Below, piece by piece: positions 1-12,400 of a DNA stretch of 64,000 nt (position 1 is the stretch's first letter; every line of letters begins with the position of its first letter). Origin of the DNA: Cristatella mucedo. Lineage: Eukaryota; Bryozoa; Phylactolaemata; Cristatellidae. The stretch lies in assembly GCA_009760855.2 (NCBI GenBank), contig WPIO01000029.1:3503501-3567500 (forward strand), written 5' to 3'. Under the pieces are notes generated by a model. The model did not search any database. It had not been told where the DNA came from and saw only the letters and a program-made list of their open reading frames with translations. The translations under genes were made by a program, and so were the position numbers.

Positions 1-439
1 TCAAACCTAGATACCAAGGCTGCAAACACGGTACTGTGTGTCTGAATTAAGATGACAGGTAAGTAAATGTACAAGATAGAAATCAAGAAAACATCGCACC
101 GATCACGTCAAACCTAATCGACATGAGACCTGGCAGCAACAGCAACCAATAGCGAGGGGTGGAACAAACGATGCTTAAATGAGTGGGCAATACGCATGTT
201 CTTGTACTGTGTCCGAGTACTGGGAATGTCAACATTGCACTTGCTTGATCACAGGTCATTCGTCCCAAAAAGAACGGGAAGGCGACCAATGATCTCATAC
301 GCCATGACGTTACCAAGCAGACCAAAGCGTGCCCCAACCCGGAGGTATCAGTAATAAAAGCACATGCAGAATTAGTTAGCAAGCCCTACGAGCTTCCTGG
401 GTAGGCTGCATTGTGGCACGATCCGAAAATTAATGAGAA

Positions 440-650
440 AGTCACCCATGCAAGATCTTTCTCTTATGGATAAATAATATCGTCTTGCATGTCACCTCTA
501 ACCATGTTATGATTGTTGTCATTGAGCATGCTACCACTAACCATTCGATCGCGCCTCCTTTTCCAGAAAATTTAAAGTGTTTATACAGAGATTGAGTTAT
601 CTGAGGGCGCTGTTACGAATGCATTGTTATTATTGTTGACGAGAGGCTCG
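440..650 (+). repeat. LINE family 1 (CR1/L2-like), 3' UTR and tail
   Basis: It matches the 3' end of other copies in this window (e.g. 5105-5332): CACC-TCTAACCAT, ATGCTACCACTAACCATTCGAT, then AAAGTG-TTATACAGAGATTGAGTTATCTGAGGGCGCTGT and a TTATTATTG tail. There is no coding part. Confidence 0.7.
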
Positions 651-751
651 CCAGCAGCTCAAAATCGGCATCGCGAGCTGCAGGAATACGTTACGTGCAT
701 CCATCCTACCGTGGGTAGGGTAGCTGCGTCGATTGACAGACGATTTTACAG

Positions 752-927
752 CCCACACAAAGCAGCAAAAGAAGCGGTGTGAAAAACTGGGTCGATGCGA
801 TCTGCTGACAGACTTTAAAGCACGCTGTAGCACGAGCAAACAACTACAAATCGCCGCTAACCTTAGCCGACTCCAACTCAGCCAACAACTCTCGGAAGTG
901 GTTGTGCCACACAAGCCAATGCAATGG
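752..927 (+). other. Candidate exon of an unrecognised gene
   Basis: A pyrimidine-rich acceptor (CGATTTTACAG) and a strong donor (TGG followed by GTAAGC) bound 176 nt with an open frame. It encodes a lysine/leucine-rich segment including QQKKRCEKLGRCDLLTDFKA and QIAANLSRLQLSQQLSEVVV. I do not recognise the protein. A possible continuation is the open frame near 1504-1860. The frame could be chance, or a piece of a transposable element. Confidence is low. Confidence 0.2.
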
Positions 928-1947
928 GTAAGCTCTGGACAGTTCACCAGATTTCGCCGTCTCGTCAGATGTAAGCATTGCGCCTACTTCCGTCACCCGA
1001 TAGTGTGGGAACACGGTAGCTCGGCGGCGTAGTCCCTCGCCGCAAACCGACCGCTAATAGCGGTCGACAGCCCGGTCAAGCACAACCAGATGGCGCCAGC
1101 AAATACCGAATTACTTAAAGTCAGGCGTGAAACCCCTCCCCCAAGCCCCTGGTACGCTAGCAACCGTCTGAGATAGCTCGTGCTGGTAATGCGCTTTCCG
1201 CGGTTAATAAGGATTATGTATCGTCACAGAATATCTTGATGCTAGCTTTGCTCAGCCACTACACACGCGTCCAGCACTATGCACGTACGCTCCCGTCAAT
1301 CGATTCGTTGTACCGAGTGAAGTCTTAACATAGTCTCGCAAATATATTTCGTGACTTAAAATCTTAGTGGCTGCTGCATTTTATGTAGAATAAGATTCGC
1401 GATCACGAACTCCGACGTCTAAGTAGGTTACAAGATTTACTTTACGTGTACGAATATTGATCAGGAGGGCTTCCTATGGTAGAGGAATGGCAGAGGTTCC
1501 TCAGGCGACGTCCGGATTTTGACCCAGGCACTGCAGAAGTCCATTCAATGTCAAGAATATTGTTTAAAATCACTTGCTTGTATCGTGAATACGATACTGC
1601 AGCGTGCATACACTACTCCACATTGCCTTACGCTTGCTATAAAAAAAGACTTGCTATTCAAAATACGCAAATTCTTCGAGGATTTTTATCCTACTCATAC
1701 TTGTCGTGGTTTGACGCTCCGACAGCAAGCACGCGAAGGTACGGAAACGCTCAATGTCATCCTAGAACAACTGAGTATTAGGGCTTGCAGCGCTACGGCT
1801 CACGACCGTTCTCTCCCGTATTCCCTCTGCCCTTCTCTGCATGCCGTTACTCATCCTCCATAAAACATAAACTCATCAAACCATAACCCTCAATAAACCA
1901 TAAACCAGACCGCACTTATCAAGCCAAATACAGCTCAATTCTGATTA

Positions 1948-2106
1948 TTGAGCTGGTTTCGTCCAGCGGTTAAGGTGCTCGCCCCTATCAAGGCCTGGCT
2001 GAGGTCGTGGGCTCGAGCCCCGAAGCATATGTGAAGCGCCTGAATAGAGATTAAGTTCTCTTGGGGTGCTATACAAATGAATTATTATATACATTATTCC
2101 GGAGAA
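1948..2106 (+). repeat. tRNA-derived SINE, family 2 (LINE-tailed)
   Basis: The head resembles a tRNA, with an A-box-like part (GTCCAGCGGTTAAGGTGC) and a B-box-like part (GTGGGCTCGAGCCCC). It is followed by GTGAAGCGCCTGAATAGAGA, a TTAAGTTCTCTTGGGGTGCT motif and a TTATTATA tail. The same unit occurs at 33885, 11598 and (inverted) 7843. The 3' half matches the 3' end of LINE family 1. Confidence 0.85.
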
Positions 2107-2279
2107 ATCGCCGATGACACTATAAGACTTCATGTTAATGCTGATGAGACACCTGTGCTCTAATCTCTGCCTGCCTTACTGCAAATCAAACTCTACGAAC
2201 TCCCTTGCCGCTGGTATAACTCCCACTCACCCTTGGTTCCAGCAAACTTTCTTACATTGAACGACGATAGAAGCAAACC

Positions 2280-2850
2280 AGCTTGTTAGTTATGGGCAAA
2301 ACTAGCTACACTCGGAAATTGGAAAGCGCCACCCTAAAATGCGCTCGGCTATAATATTTCCTGTAGCGTCTGCATGCAATCTGGGTTTCGCATTCTAAAG
2401 TGACCTTTCACAATGTGACCACATCAGCTCCGAAGTCAACTCTGTCTTCATTCAGCTACGTGTCATTGTAAAAATGATGTCGTGCCTCGGTAAAGATACC
2501 ACAGCCGAGCTGCTCCGTGCCCTGGCGACATCCCATAAAGACGTATTTTACTCACTCCTCGTAGCTCTTCCTGCCTATGCAATAAGAAGCTTGCAGTTGT
2601 TGTAATACTCTGTGGAGGCTAGGCTGTCGGTCGTAAACGTCGCAACTGCCACATTGCCACACCTCCTCTCACTTGCCGGCACTTAAGCAGCACGTCTGTC
2701 TACACTAAGATTTTCTCACACTTGCGGACCTTTCACTCACTTACTTCGGAATGCATGTGTGAAATACTTCCTAATCAGGCTTTGCGTCGTACCGCCCATT
2801 CTTCTGACTCAAATTGCGTAGCAGCTATGTAACAAAAACTATGTGGTGAC
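2280..2850 (+). repeat. LINE family 1 relic, reverse-transcriptase C-terminal region
   Basis: GGGCAAAACTAGCTACACTC and AAATTGGAAAGCGCCACCCT align with the copy at 11030-11480 and, inverted, with 52310-52985, where the frame reads MGKPSVTRKLEDLALK. The downstream part matches the region coding for LLHFS/ITPLL. It has many stops and indels and is not functional. Confidence 0.65.
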
Positions 2851-4375
2851 TACTTTCGGCTCCGCTCCCGCTCGGCTCGCGCCTACGCCGCCAGCTCGCC
2901 ATGCCGCAGGGCTAGGGAAAGACGGTCGACAGTTTGATTAAACTTTTTTATAGCAACATGGCATGAGCCAACAGCAACCGGGGAACTGAACAGAACTACT
3001 GGGGCCCTACGTACAGTAGACTACGGGTACGTAGGAAGCACGAAACCAGCCTTCCCGATGTGAGAAGGCGGACTATCGGACCGGCGCGATCTTGAAAACA
3101 GCAGTTATCCATACAAGTACCAGCCGAGACGACATCGGTACGACATTAGCTGCAGTAACGGGATTCACTAGCTCTTCACCTCTCAGCTCGCCGAGGGTTC
3201 CTGCTCGCCGAGGGTTCCTGCTCGCCTAGGGAAAAGCTACGAACAACACGCTATAGGAGAACGCGGAATAGTCAAGCCTCAACTGCGAGCGTGCACGTAT
3301 CCAATTGCGTTCGGGCAGTGTCCTCGCGATCTCCTGTGGGTGGCCGCATCGTCGGCGGACGCCAGACATCCTTCCTTACGATAGGCTGAGCGTGGCCGAG
3401 AGCGCTAGCTACCATGAACTAGGCCGATAAGCGTGTCGAACCAATTGCGAAGATTAAGAGCAGCGGACAACCGGACTCAGGTCCGAAGTAGGAGCCTTGA
3501 CCTTGCCGGTAACCTTATCGCTGTACAGCTGTTCGAGACCGCCGAACCTCGCCTGGGTACAGCCGTGCCTCTAACCAACCTCAAGTAATTCGGAGACTGT
3601 GCCTTCAGGCCATATGGTAATAGAGCCTGGAACTCCCCAATGTCTGACGTCACTACATTTTTTTGACTTAATAACATTTAAAAAACCAAAACCAATATAT
3701 TGCTCGCAGCAATTTTTTTGCCTAGCTATAACAATTTTCAAGAGATTTTGGAAAGAAAAGCTAAACACGAATAAGCAATTAGGTGAGTGTTTATAATGGT
3801 CTTCCCGGAAATTTTGACCTGTAGATGGAGTAGCTCCTATAGTTCTGCTAGTTCTTTCGGTAGCTTTTCACAACGCTGATCCCCATGTCCTTCTTGTGTG
3901 CCTAACATCTCACACAGGCTTTACAATTGCACTGCAGTGGTTCGGGTCCTATCTCAATGAGAGTTTTCAAAGCTTCAATGATAATCCCCTAACTTTCATA
4001 AGGTGAGCCATTGAAGTATGGCGTATCCCATGGATCTATTTTAGGTCTCCTAATTTTTCCAAATTATTGCTTTCCTCTTGGCCATGCATTAGCAAAACAT
4101 GAGCATGTTAAATAATCCCCGCTATGACAGTTGCGAGAAATTATTAACTGTTCATTACTTATCATTTAACGGATAAAATCATAATGTCTTTTGTACAGCA
4201 CCTCAAAGAGAACTAAATCTCTATCCTGGCGCTTTACAACTCTCTGAAAAAGAATCAATAACCAAGGTTCAATGACATTGTGAGTATCAAGCTTACAAAA
4301 TATGCAAAAGAAGACACATATCATGCTTAGGCTAGCATAACAAGAAGTCACTCAGTGCCTTAAACAATAATAGTA
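2851..4375. other. Gene-free stretch, nothing recognised
   Basis: Contains a short imperfect tandem repeat (GCTCGCCGAGGGTTCCT, two to three copies at 3186-3229). Open frames on both strands are short and show no family motif. Confidence 0.5.
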
Positions 4376-4414
4376 ATATCATTTAATAATTATAACAATA
4401 TATAATAATATATA

Positions 4415-4469
<55 letters not shown>

Positions 4470-4505
4470 TTATATAATAAGCAATATGCATATAGTAATA
4501 TTAAT
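4376..4505. repeat. AT-rich low-complexity tract with (TA)n microsatellite
   Basis: About 130 bp of almost pure A/T, with an uninterrupted TA dinucleotide run of about 40 bp at its core (about 4423-4461). Confidence 0.95.
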
Positions 4506-4939
4506 ATTATTTATATTAATCTTTTATTGATAAGCACTAAATTATGCATAGGTAAGCATTTAAAGTGTCCAAGAACGAAAGAAGACTCGTTCATTGGGGC
4601 GAATGGAAAGCTCAGAGGAACAGAGAAGTATTTAGCTGAGACTTAAATGATGCAAGCTCATTGCAGGTACTAACTAAAGTCGCACCAAGATCCTAATTTT
4701 TGGTGTGCTGAACTGAAAACATTATCACCAAAATATTTCAATTTACGTGCGATGAATCACGTACAAGTAAGAACTCAAAGCACAAGTAAAAAAGAAAGAA
4801 TAGTTCACTAGTTTACCTGCATGCGACTGCACATCTATGCTGCATCATATGCTGCTCTTTCCCTTAGTCACAATGTTCACATTTTCGTAAACCACAAGCA
4901 CGCAAAAAATGATTCACTCAGACAAACAGTCTACTAATA

Positions 4940-5332
4940 CCTCTTACAAACCTCAAATCCTTTGGAGACCGTGCATTTAGTTCGTATGCTCCCAAAGCCT
5001 GGAACTCCCTCCCGACCTGCGTCAGAACATCCCCTGAATTGACCACATTTAAAAAAAAACTTAAAAACACATCTATTTAGGACAACATTTAGTGGGTCCC
5101 TGCGATTCGTCCTTGATGTGCTTATGCGTGCTGACACTGTGCATGCTGCCACTAACCACATTTGCATGCTGACCCTGTGCATGTCACCCCTAACCATATT
5201 ATTCATGTTGTTTATCAAGTATGATATTCCTCACCATTCAATTGCATTTCCCTTTGCAGCAAATGTAAAGCGCTTAGAGAGAGATTAAGTTCTCTGAGGG
5301 CGCTTTATCAAGTGTATTATTATTATTATTAC
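4940..5332 (+). repeat. LINE family 1, 3' end copy
   Basis: The first part encodes the frame [20 protein letters not shown]-like (degenerate), then [17 protein letters not shown]. It continues through the 3' UTR to AAAGCGCTTAGAGAGAGATT, AAGTTCTCTGAGGGCGCTTT and a TTATTATTATTATTA tail. This is one of the best-preserved 3' ends in the window. Confidence 0.85.
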
Positions 5333-5334
5333 AA

Positions 5335-6070
5335 ACCAAAGACTGGGAGAAACAAGTAGGTTTTCGGCTTCTTTTATAATGTCATCAAATCATGAGTTTG
5401 CGTGATTTCACTCTGTAGTGAGTCCGAAGCTTAGGAGCATAGTAGCTGAAGGCACGGTCTGAAAGAGTTTTGAAGTTAGACTTGGGCTCAACAAATCAAG
5501 CAGAGTAAGACATCAGAGCTGGTGGTTTGATGGAAGGCCGGATCTGAAACTAATTCAGATAAGTGGGCCAAGGCAAGAGAATAGAGGTACGTAGAGATTA
5601 ACTTTGAATTCGATGCGCTGCATCGATAGGCGGCCAGTTAACGGTGAGTAGCAGTGTAATATGGCAGTCGCAACGTTTACAAAAATGAGCTAAGCTGCAG
5701 ATGGCTGCATGCAGTGCTATTATCTAATTGCGAGTGAAGAAAAGCCTAGAAGTCGTGCGTTACACGTCTGGTTTGGGATATCACGAATGCAGGACCAGCC
5801 TGACTGGGATTTTCTCATCTAAGCAAGGCAGACTTGGCTGTGGAGGTGGTGTGGCCACCTAAAGACAATTCATTTTTGAAGAGGCACTCATATTCTGTTC
5901 AGAAGTTAAAATCGGATATGTGGTTGAACCGATTAGAAGAAATAAGCTTTCCATTTTCAGTGTAGCACCAGGTTTGCCCATAATTAGTAAGTTGGTTTAT
6001 CGCCATTTAATTGGAGATAGGTTGCTGCTATCCAAATGTGAATATCAGCAATATTTGCTTTAAAAAAGCT
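5335..6070 (-). repeat. LINE family 1, degenerate inverted copy facing the previous one
   Basis: Read on the minus strand it gives pieces such as RNCHITLLL, PIDAAHRIEFKV and SDVLL, which match the RT C-terminal region ([18 protein letters not shown]) of the copy at 30607-31092. It abuts the TTA tail of the forward copy at 4940-5332, so the two lie tail to tail. Confidence 0.6.
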
Positions 6071-6431
6071 GACAAACTTTGAGAAGTTAGGAGGCAGCGT
6101 AGGATGGACGCACACTTACTGCTGTATGTTGCCTGCATACAATTTATATCACAGATTGTGCTTAGATTACATTATATGTGCTGAGGATTATACGGGCAAG
6201 AAGGGAATATATTACGCAGGAAGTTGACTTTAAACGGATCTCCGGTGCACCCATACTTCAAAAGCTCACTGGTTGACCTTTTTCCATTGATATCTTCTTC
6301 TGGAATTGTCCCACTGAGATAGGATCGGAACGATTGTAATACAGTACAAAAGATGCCTACGGGAGGCAATAGGTGCTCAATGAGTATTTGGCAAAAGTAA
6401 ATTAAAGGTTAGCTTATCAAGTAGCTTCATT

Positions 6432-6560
6432 AATATAGCAGCAGAAGAACCTTAACGGCTTTCACTTCGCTTGCAGTGGGCAATAATGGATTGCCTGCTG
6501 CACGAATCGAACACAAGAACTGCGTCATAAAGTTCGAACACCTTACCTGCGAACTAAGAC
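6432..6560 (-). repeat. tRNA-derived SINE, family 1
   Basis: Inverted match to family 1: TATAGCAGCAGAAGAACCTT, GCAGTGGGCAATAATGGATT, and a B-box region (CGAATCGAACAC) followed by the A-box region. Diverged. Confidence 0.65.
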
Positions 6561-7842
6561 CCGGGTTAATTGGTTATCAGTGGCATCAAAAATTGCCGAG
6601 AGATCCAAAAGAACTAGAAGAGAGATTCTTCTAGCATATATAAAGTGCCTAGAAAGAGCCATTTATAAAAATGATTGTAATGAGAAGTAGAAAATATTTG
6701 CACGGTGCCCTAAGCAAACTTAATGGAAGCCGGCATTCCTGAGAAGGTCGTCATGCAATTGCTGCAGTGTTTCCAGTGTTTTGAGATCACATATGAGATG
6801 TAATTCAGTAAGACAATTTGCTCTAAAAGCTGATTGAGATGTACTTTCTAGGTTGAAGTTTGGAAAGAGGAGCATTTACCGGTCCGACATTAGTCGTTCT
6901 GTCTGACATTGTCTTTAATTGGAATGGCAATAGGGAGACTGGGCGGAAGTTGCTTGCGTTCTCCATGTCAGGCATGCCAATAGGCTCGTTGAAAATGCAC
7001 CTGAAACTAAGGACTGATCATGTTCGATTGCCTCTTCCCAATAAAAAGGATGGTTCTGGAGTTGTACCCCATACTCGTTAGTGGCCAGATATGAAAGGCC
7101 TTCGGCTGTTGTGGGATATACTTGGACTAAAACTTCACGGATATGACGCATTATTAGGGTAAGGGCACTATTGATTGCTTTTGTGCTCCTCTATCGTCGC
7201 CAGACCTGCATGCATGCATCGGTGAGGTAGCTTCTGCGACTCGTTAGCTGGCTAGGCGTGCACCTCATGCGGCGGCATGTGAGATCCAGCAACCTCAAAG
7301 AGCGCTCTGCCTATGGCAAAAGACTCGCCAATGGCTATACATAACCAATGATATCATAATACTGCCGTAGTCTAGATGCAGATGCACAGCTGTTCATAAT
7401 GTCCATTCTGAAAATAGAGACAAATCACGTGCAAGGCTAAGCACGCATCCACGAATTAGGTAGCTTGGCGATCTGCCAGAAACTGTCACCCCCATTCTGT
7501 GTAGAGTAAGGTTGGCTATGTAAGCCTTCAGGAGATGGGATGCCGTCTCCTTGGTGGTCTTTGCAATAACGGTCAGAACTTATGGCCACTGGAAAAGTCT
7601 GATGGCTTACTATCTAATGTGTGGGCTTTGTAAAAAAGCACGGAAGGTACTCTGATGCCCTTGGTTATTTTCTCTCTTGCAAGGAGTTGTTAAGTATCTG
7701 TAGGGAGATTCGGTTCTCTTAGGGCACCACGGGACTTATCATTATGATTTATCATTGCGGATTATAGAGTTCTGGCCTTTTCGCTCCTTTCGGTCGGTGT
7801 TGTTGTTACTTCACTAGTACTGCACTGCTGTCTACTCCTTAA
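6561..7842. other. Gene-free stretch, weak LINE/SINE traces
   Basis: Only a degenerate AGTTCTCTTAGGG-type LINE/SINE tail near 7690-7760 is recognisable. No exon-like frames with plausible splice sites. Confidence 0.45.
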
Positions 7843-7965
7843 AATATCATTAATTTGTATAGCGCCCTAAGAGAGCTTAATCTGTATTCAGGCGCTTCAC
7901 ATATGCAACGGGGCTTGAGCCCACGACCTCGGCCAGACCTTGGTCGGGGCGAGCGCCTAAACTAC
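7843..7965 (-). repeat. tRNA-derived SINE, family 2
   Basis: Reverse complement of the family 2 unit: TTTGTATAGCGCCCTAAGAG, CTTAATCTGTATTCAGGCGC, CATATGCAACGGGGCTTGAG, CCCACGACCTCGGCCAGACC, TTGGTCGGGGCGAGCGCCT. It is a good match to 33885-34040. Confidence 0.8.
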
Positions 7966-9119
7966 TTGCGGCTGTAGTCGCGCCGACGGCCACGGCTGGT
8001 AAAGTGCGGCTACGACAGCCCATATGCCGCAAGCGGTGCGACAATCATCGTTCCGCGTGCGAAAGTCTGGCAAGGAGTGCCTAGCTGGAAAGCATGTGTC
8101 GGAGTTTATGATATGGTATTTCGTTTCGCAAGAGCTTGTTGGTTCCACGTTCTAGGACTTGAATAGACAAAGCTTCTTTCGCCAACGCTGTAAGTGACAG
8201 AATGTGACATTTAGTTTGAATTCCACTGAGAGAAATGAGGAACAGTTAATTTATTGTTTATTTTGAGGACCAAAAGCCACGAGAAGGCTAAAACTAGTAC
8301 ACCTGTTAGGAATCGACCCATGGGGAGTGGGGCACTATTCTGATGCCAAATGCCGTAGCAGGTAGCTTACGTCTAAGTAACCTCTAAGCTGGATAATCTA
8401 GAGATACTTCCGCTGCATTCTTACTTAGGGGATTATATTTTTTTCTTTATTGTTTTAATTTAGGCATTTTATAACTCGGCCTCAGCTCGGCTGTTTTTCT
8501 ACGATCAGGAAAACTAGGCGGAAGTTACGTTTGTATGTAGACCCTTTAATTAGTGATAGGTAATACACCGTTTGAGGGATGTAGGAACATAAACTGAGGC
8601 AAATGCCACATTTATTACGTTAAGCGTAAGGGTAGCAAAATCTGAGCATCTCAAAAGGAGAACGGTCGGTATCATGTGTACGGGGGGGGGTTGGGGAATG
8701 GATATGTTGTATCAGCGGTAACTGGGAAAGGGAATTAGCGAGACCAGTCATCAGCGAATGAACTCGCTGGCCTCACAATACTTTAATCGCGTTTTTGGAC
8801 TTTCATTTTGCTAAAAAAAAATCAAGCTCGCCCCTTTTTTGGTGGGCTACCTTGCACATTAACCGCTGGTCTTGCGGGTACCACTTAATTCCGTAAGGGC
8901 AGCGTACCGGGCTAGCTCTGCACGAGCGTCGTAGCTTTACACTCAGTTCCGTGAACGGGTAGCCTCTTTGAACGCACAGGGACCTTATCGTCGCTGGAGC
9001 GTCGAAACGTGCCAAACAATATTTGAGCCGGTCGAACGCACTGTGAACAAGCTGTCCGCCGAATGTGCAAGCGGCGAAATCAGTGCTGTCCTCAATTCCT
9101 CTCACTCAATCCCCCCTCC
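7966..9119. other. Gene-free stretch upstream of CDV3
   Basis: No recognisable gene or repeat. Contains a 9-bp G run at 8682-8690. The CDV3 promoter should lie near 9200-9450, but no TATA box or initiator could be assigned. Confidence 0.45.
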
Positions 9120-9143
9120 TACACACACACACACACACACGCA

Positions 9144-9175
<32 letters not shown>

Positions 9176-9179
9176 CACT
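9120..9179. repeat. (CA)n/(CG-CA)n microsatellite
   Basis: A CA run, then an ACGC-type run, then CA again. It lies about 270 bp upstream of the CDV3 start codon. Confidence 0.98.
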
Positions 9180-9450
9180 CATCGAACACCTTTAACAACA
9201 CGAACGTGCCATCCACACATACACGCTCGTGCACGCTCACACATTTCATCAGCTGAGGCTACCGCCATCACCAAAGAGCTCCTTCATTACTTGGCGTTCG
9301 CTGTAGCTGCTCTTGACTGGTGAAGAGAGCGGAAGTGTTTTTGGACATGCGTAGGAGGATCACATGGTGTCAGTGTCATGCTGGATATCGTAATCGGCTT
9401 TCTCCCAACGTCGAGTAGACCTGTTTTTTATTCTCCTCGAATTTTAGACC

Positions 9451-12400
9451 ATGGCAGACTCACTCGAAGACTTTTTTGCTAAGAAAGATAAAAGCAAGAA
9501 GAAGGGAAAGGGTCGGTTCGTAACCGCGGACCTTCTACCGCCGAGTGGAGCCGACGTTAGCGGCGGCGGCGGCGGCGGAGCTACGACAAACTCGGAGCCG
9601 GACGAAGCGAAGAAGACGAGAAAGAAGAAAGACCGCGACCAGTCTGGCGCACAGGGTTCCGGAGCTGCGAAGGGTTCCCAGGTGAGCATCGGTATTTTGG
9701 GTTAAATTTGATCTCGCTCTCATACGTCGCGTGGGGATCCATATGGCCGTGTCGCCGGGCAGGTAGCCGGCTGCTGTATCGGATGCCTTTTGTGCCAAAT
9801 TTATAAACCGAAATTCTAAAGTGGTAGAATTTTTATGTTCAAAGCGCATAAGTCGTAAACAAATACTGGCAGCGTTACGTTGCTGCACAGTCCGCGCCGC
9901 GACGTATTCTCGACATCCGTGCTAGTGACCACATAACTTGATTTTGCAGGCTGTAGCGTTGTGCCATTTTACGTCGGATCGGTTTATTCACATTAATATT
10001 ATTTAAGCATTTACTCCACTCCATGGTCCAACAAGTGAACTACAACCGCAGAATGAAGTCCATTAATATGCTTGCTCCCTGTTTGAGAGACTACCCGTGC
10101 GACATTTCGCAAGATTTACTCTAGCCTCTAGCTACACCAACTAGATATTTGTTCCTTCACATCAACCATCAACTTGTTAGTTTCACAAGCTCCCTGTACT
10201 AGCACGGGTATGTTCGGCGCCCGAGAGTAGGTGCTGAGATATTTCATTGAATGGGAAAAGAGCTTGCTATCCATTCTCCTGTCTCATTGTGCCCGTGTTT
10301 GATCTTTTATTTGTCATGATTATAAGTGCGACGAGGCTTCTTCGACCGCAAGATGGATTAAATCAAGAGTGCATCTCCAAGGGAGCATTCCTATTGAACT
10401 ATCACCCTCAGTTCCTTGCTTTATCTTTGTGTCAACTGCAAGCCTGTCGCTAGTGACCTCGTCTCTAAGTTCGTCGCCCCCATACCTACTGTTCTCCTTC
10501 TGAGATGCATAGATTTTCCGAAGCCTTGCATATGTCATTTGCCATGGACTCCTCTAAATGGCACTAGACCAGGAGACTTTCAATTTACATCCAACCTCAA
10601 AAACCTCAAACCTAGTAAAGTAAGTTCCATTCAGGTTGTAGACCTAATCACTTGCACTGCTGTGAGTGTATAAGACCTTCTCAGTAGTGCAGACTCAGCC
10701 AGAATTCTGGTAGTTCTGCCGGATCTCTCGGCAGCACTTGATACGCTAAGTCTTGTTTGAGCGCCTGCTATCTCTTGTCTGGCATCACTGGCAATGCATT
10801 GCAGACGTTTAAGTACTACAGGGAGATTTAAAGAAGTCGGTGTCAATTGCCACCGGTCATCCGATGAGCCTTCAAAGTATGGGGTAACCCGGGGATCTGT
10901 GCTAAGTCCACGTGATTTCATAATTTATGCTCCGTTTTGTGGGTGGAACTACCTTGCCGACTGTCATGTTGGCTTTCTCACTCATATGACTGCAAACTCT
11001 CTCAAACAACTTGAATGACGATACATAAGTTTTGGGCCAACCTAGTGTTACTCAAAAATTGGAAAGCCTAGCCCTCAAAATGTGCTTGGCCAGCATATCT
11101 CCTGTAGCATCTGCACGTCCTGTTCATAAATAGCCTTTCACTAAATGACCCCATCACGTCCACAGTCAAATGTGCTTACTTTCAGCTTCGCTTCATTGCA
11201 AAAAATTCGTACTTGCTTAGATGAGAATGCTACTGGCAATTTGGTCCTAGCATTTGCAACATTATGTCTCGACTTCTGTAACTCACTACTTGCAGGTTTT
11301 TTGGCCTGTGAAATTACGAGCTTACAGTTGGTGTACAACTCTGCAGCAATGTGTGTCTGTCATGAACTTTGCAACTGCCATATTACACCACTTCTCTTCG
11401 TTCTTCACCTGCTTTCTATCAAGCATCTTGCCGGCCAAGATACTGTTGCTCACTTTTAGATCTGTATTCTCTTGCTCTGCCCTACCTAACCGAGCTTCTT
11501 CCCGTCAGTCTCTGTATCGAACCACACGGTCTTGTTATAAGTGTTATTATCTGTACTTTTAAAGCTGGAAAGCTTAAATCATATAATTCATGTGCCGTGC
11601 TGGTTTAGCCCAGTGGTTAAGGTGCTGCCTTGACCAAGGTTGGCACGAGCCCGTGAAGCAAAGGAATACATTAGTTCTCTTGAGGCACTATACAAATGAA
11701 TTATATTGTGATTAATACCAAGAGATTATGCGTTTGATGCTCTCAAAGCCTATAGTTCACTCCCAAGCTGCTTCACGACTTCCATGACATTTAGAAAAAT
11801 CCTACCGGTTGCTCACAGCATTTGCTCTGTCCTTGTGAATTATCTTTTGCCTTTATATGCTTATGCGTGCTGACACTGACCAATTGACTTGCTTTCGTTA
11901 CAGCATATAATGTGCCTAGAACGAGCTTTAGTTATCATAGGGTGCTATGCACATATTATTATTATTACTTAATGTGGTCTCTAAAGCTTTTTAATAATGC
12001 ATGGGAAAGGGTGTCATTATTTCTGATCTCATCAGAACTGATTCTGTATCTAGGCACTGCATGTAGGCTGGAAAACCATACTGAAAAGATTAAATGTCAA
12101 TTTTTTTTCTCCTCATTGTGCAGGATGACGGTGATTGGAAGGACTATGAAGTAGAGGAAGAGAAAGATTACAGTGGTCTGCGTATTCAGAATTTGCAAAG
12201 GTAAGTAGTGCAATTTATGGCACCGCTAGATGGCGGCACACCACTCATGGTGAGCCATGATGGCTCACTAGGTAAGGTGGTTGCTTTTCACGACCTCGGC
12301 CCCGAGGTCGTGGGTTCGAATCCTTTGGTGGGCGATCCTTTATGGCCGCTGCAAGCGGTGGTGAAAGCTACAAAGGCTCTTAGGTCGCTATACAAAAGAG

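Noticed and set aside
1504-1863. Plus-strand frame with KKDLLFKIRKFFEDFYP as part of an M1 aminopeptidase C terminus
   Set aside because: Only a loose resemblance; the expected helix pattern and flanking motifs are absent. Kept only as part of a candidate unknown gene.
8803-9105. 100-codon minus-strand frame upstream of CDV3
   Set aside because: No family motif, and no in-frame neighbours or splice context; treated as chance.
12255-12330. SINE heads (here and at 13110, 39677, 46440, 57361) as functional tRNA genes
   Set aside because: The A- and B-box-like parts are present, but no acceptor-stem pairing or proper anticodon arm is seen, and each is followed by the same non-tRNA tail.
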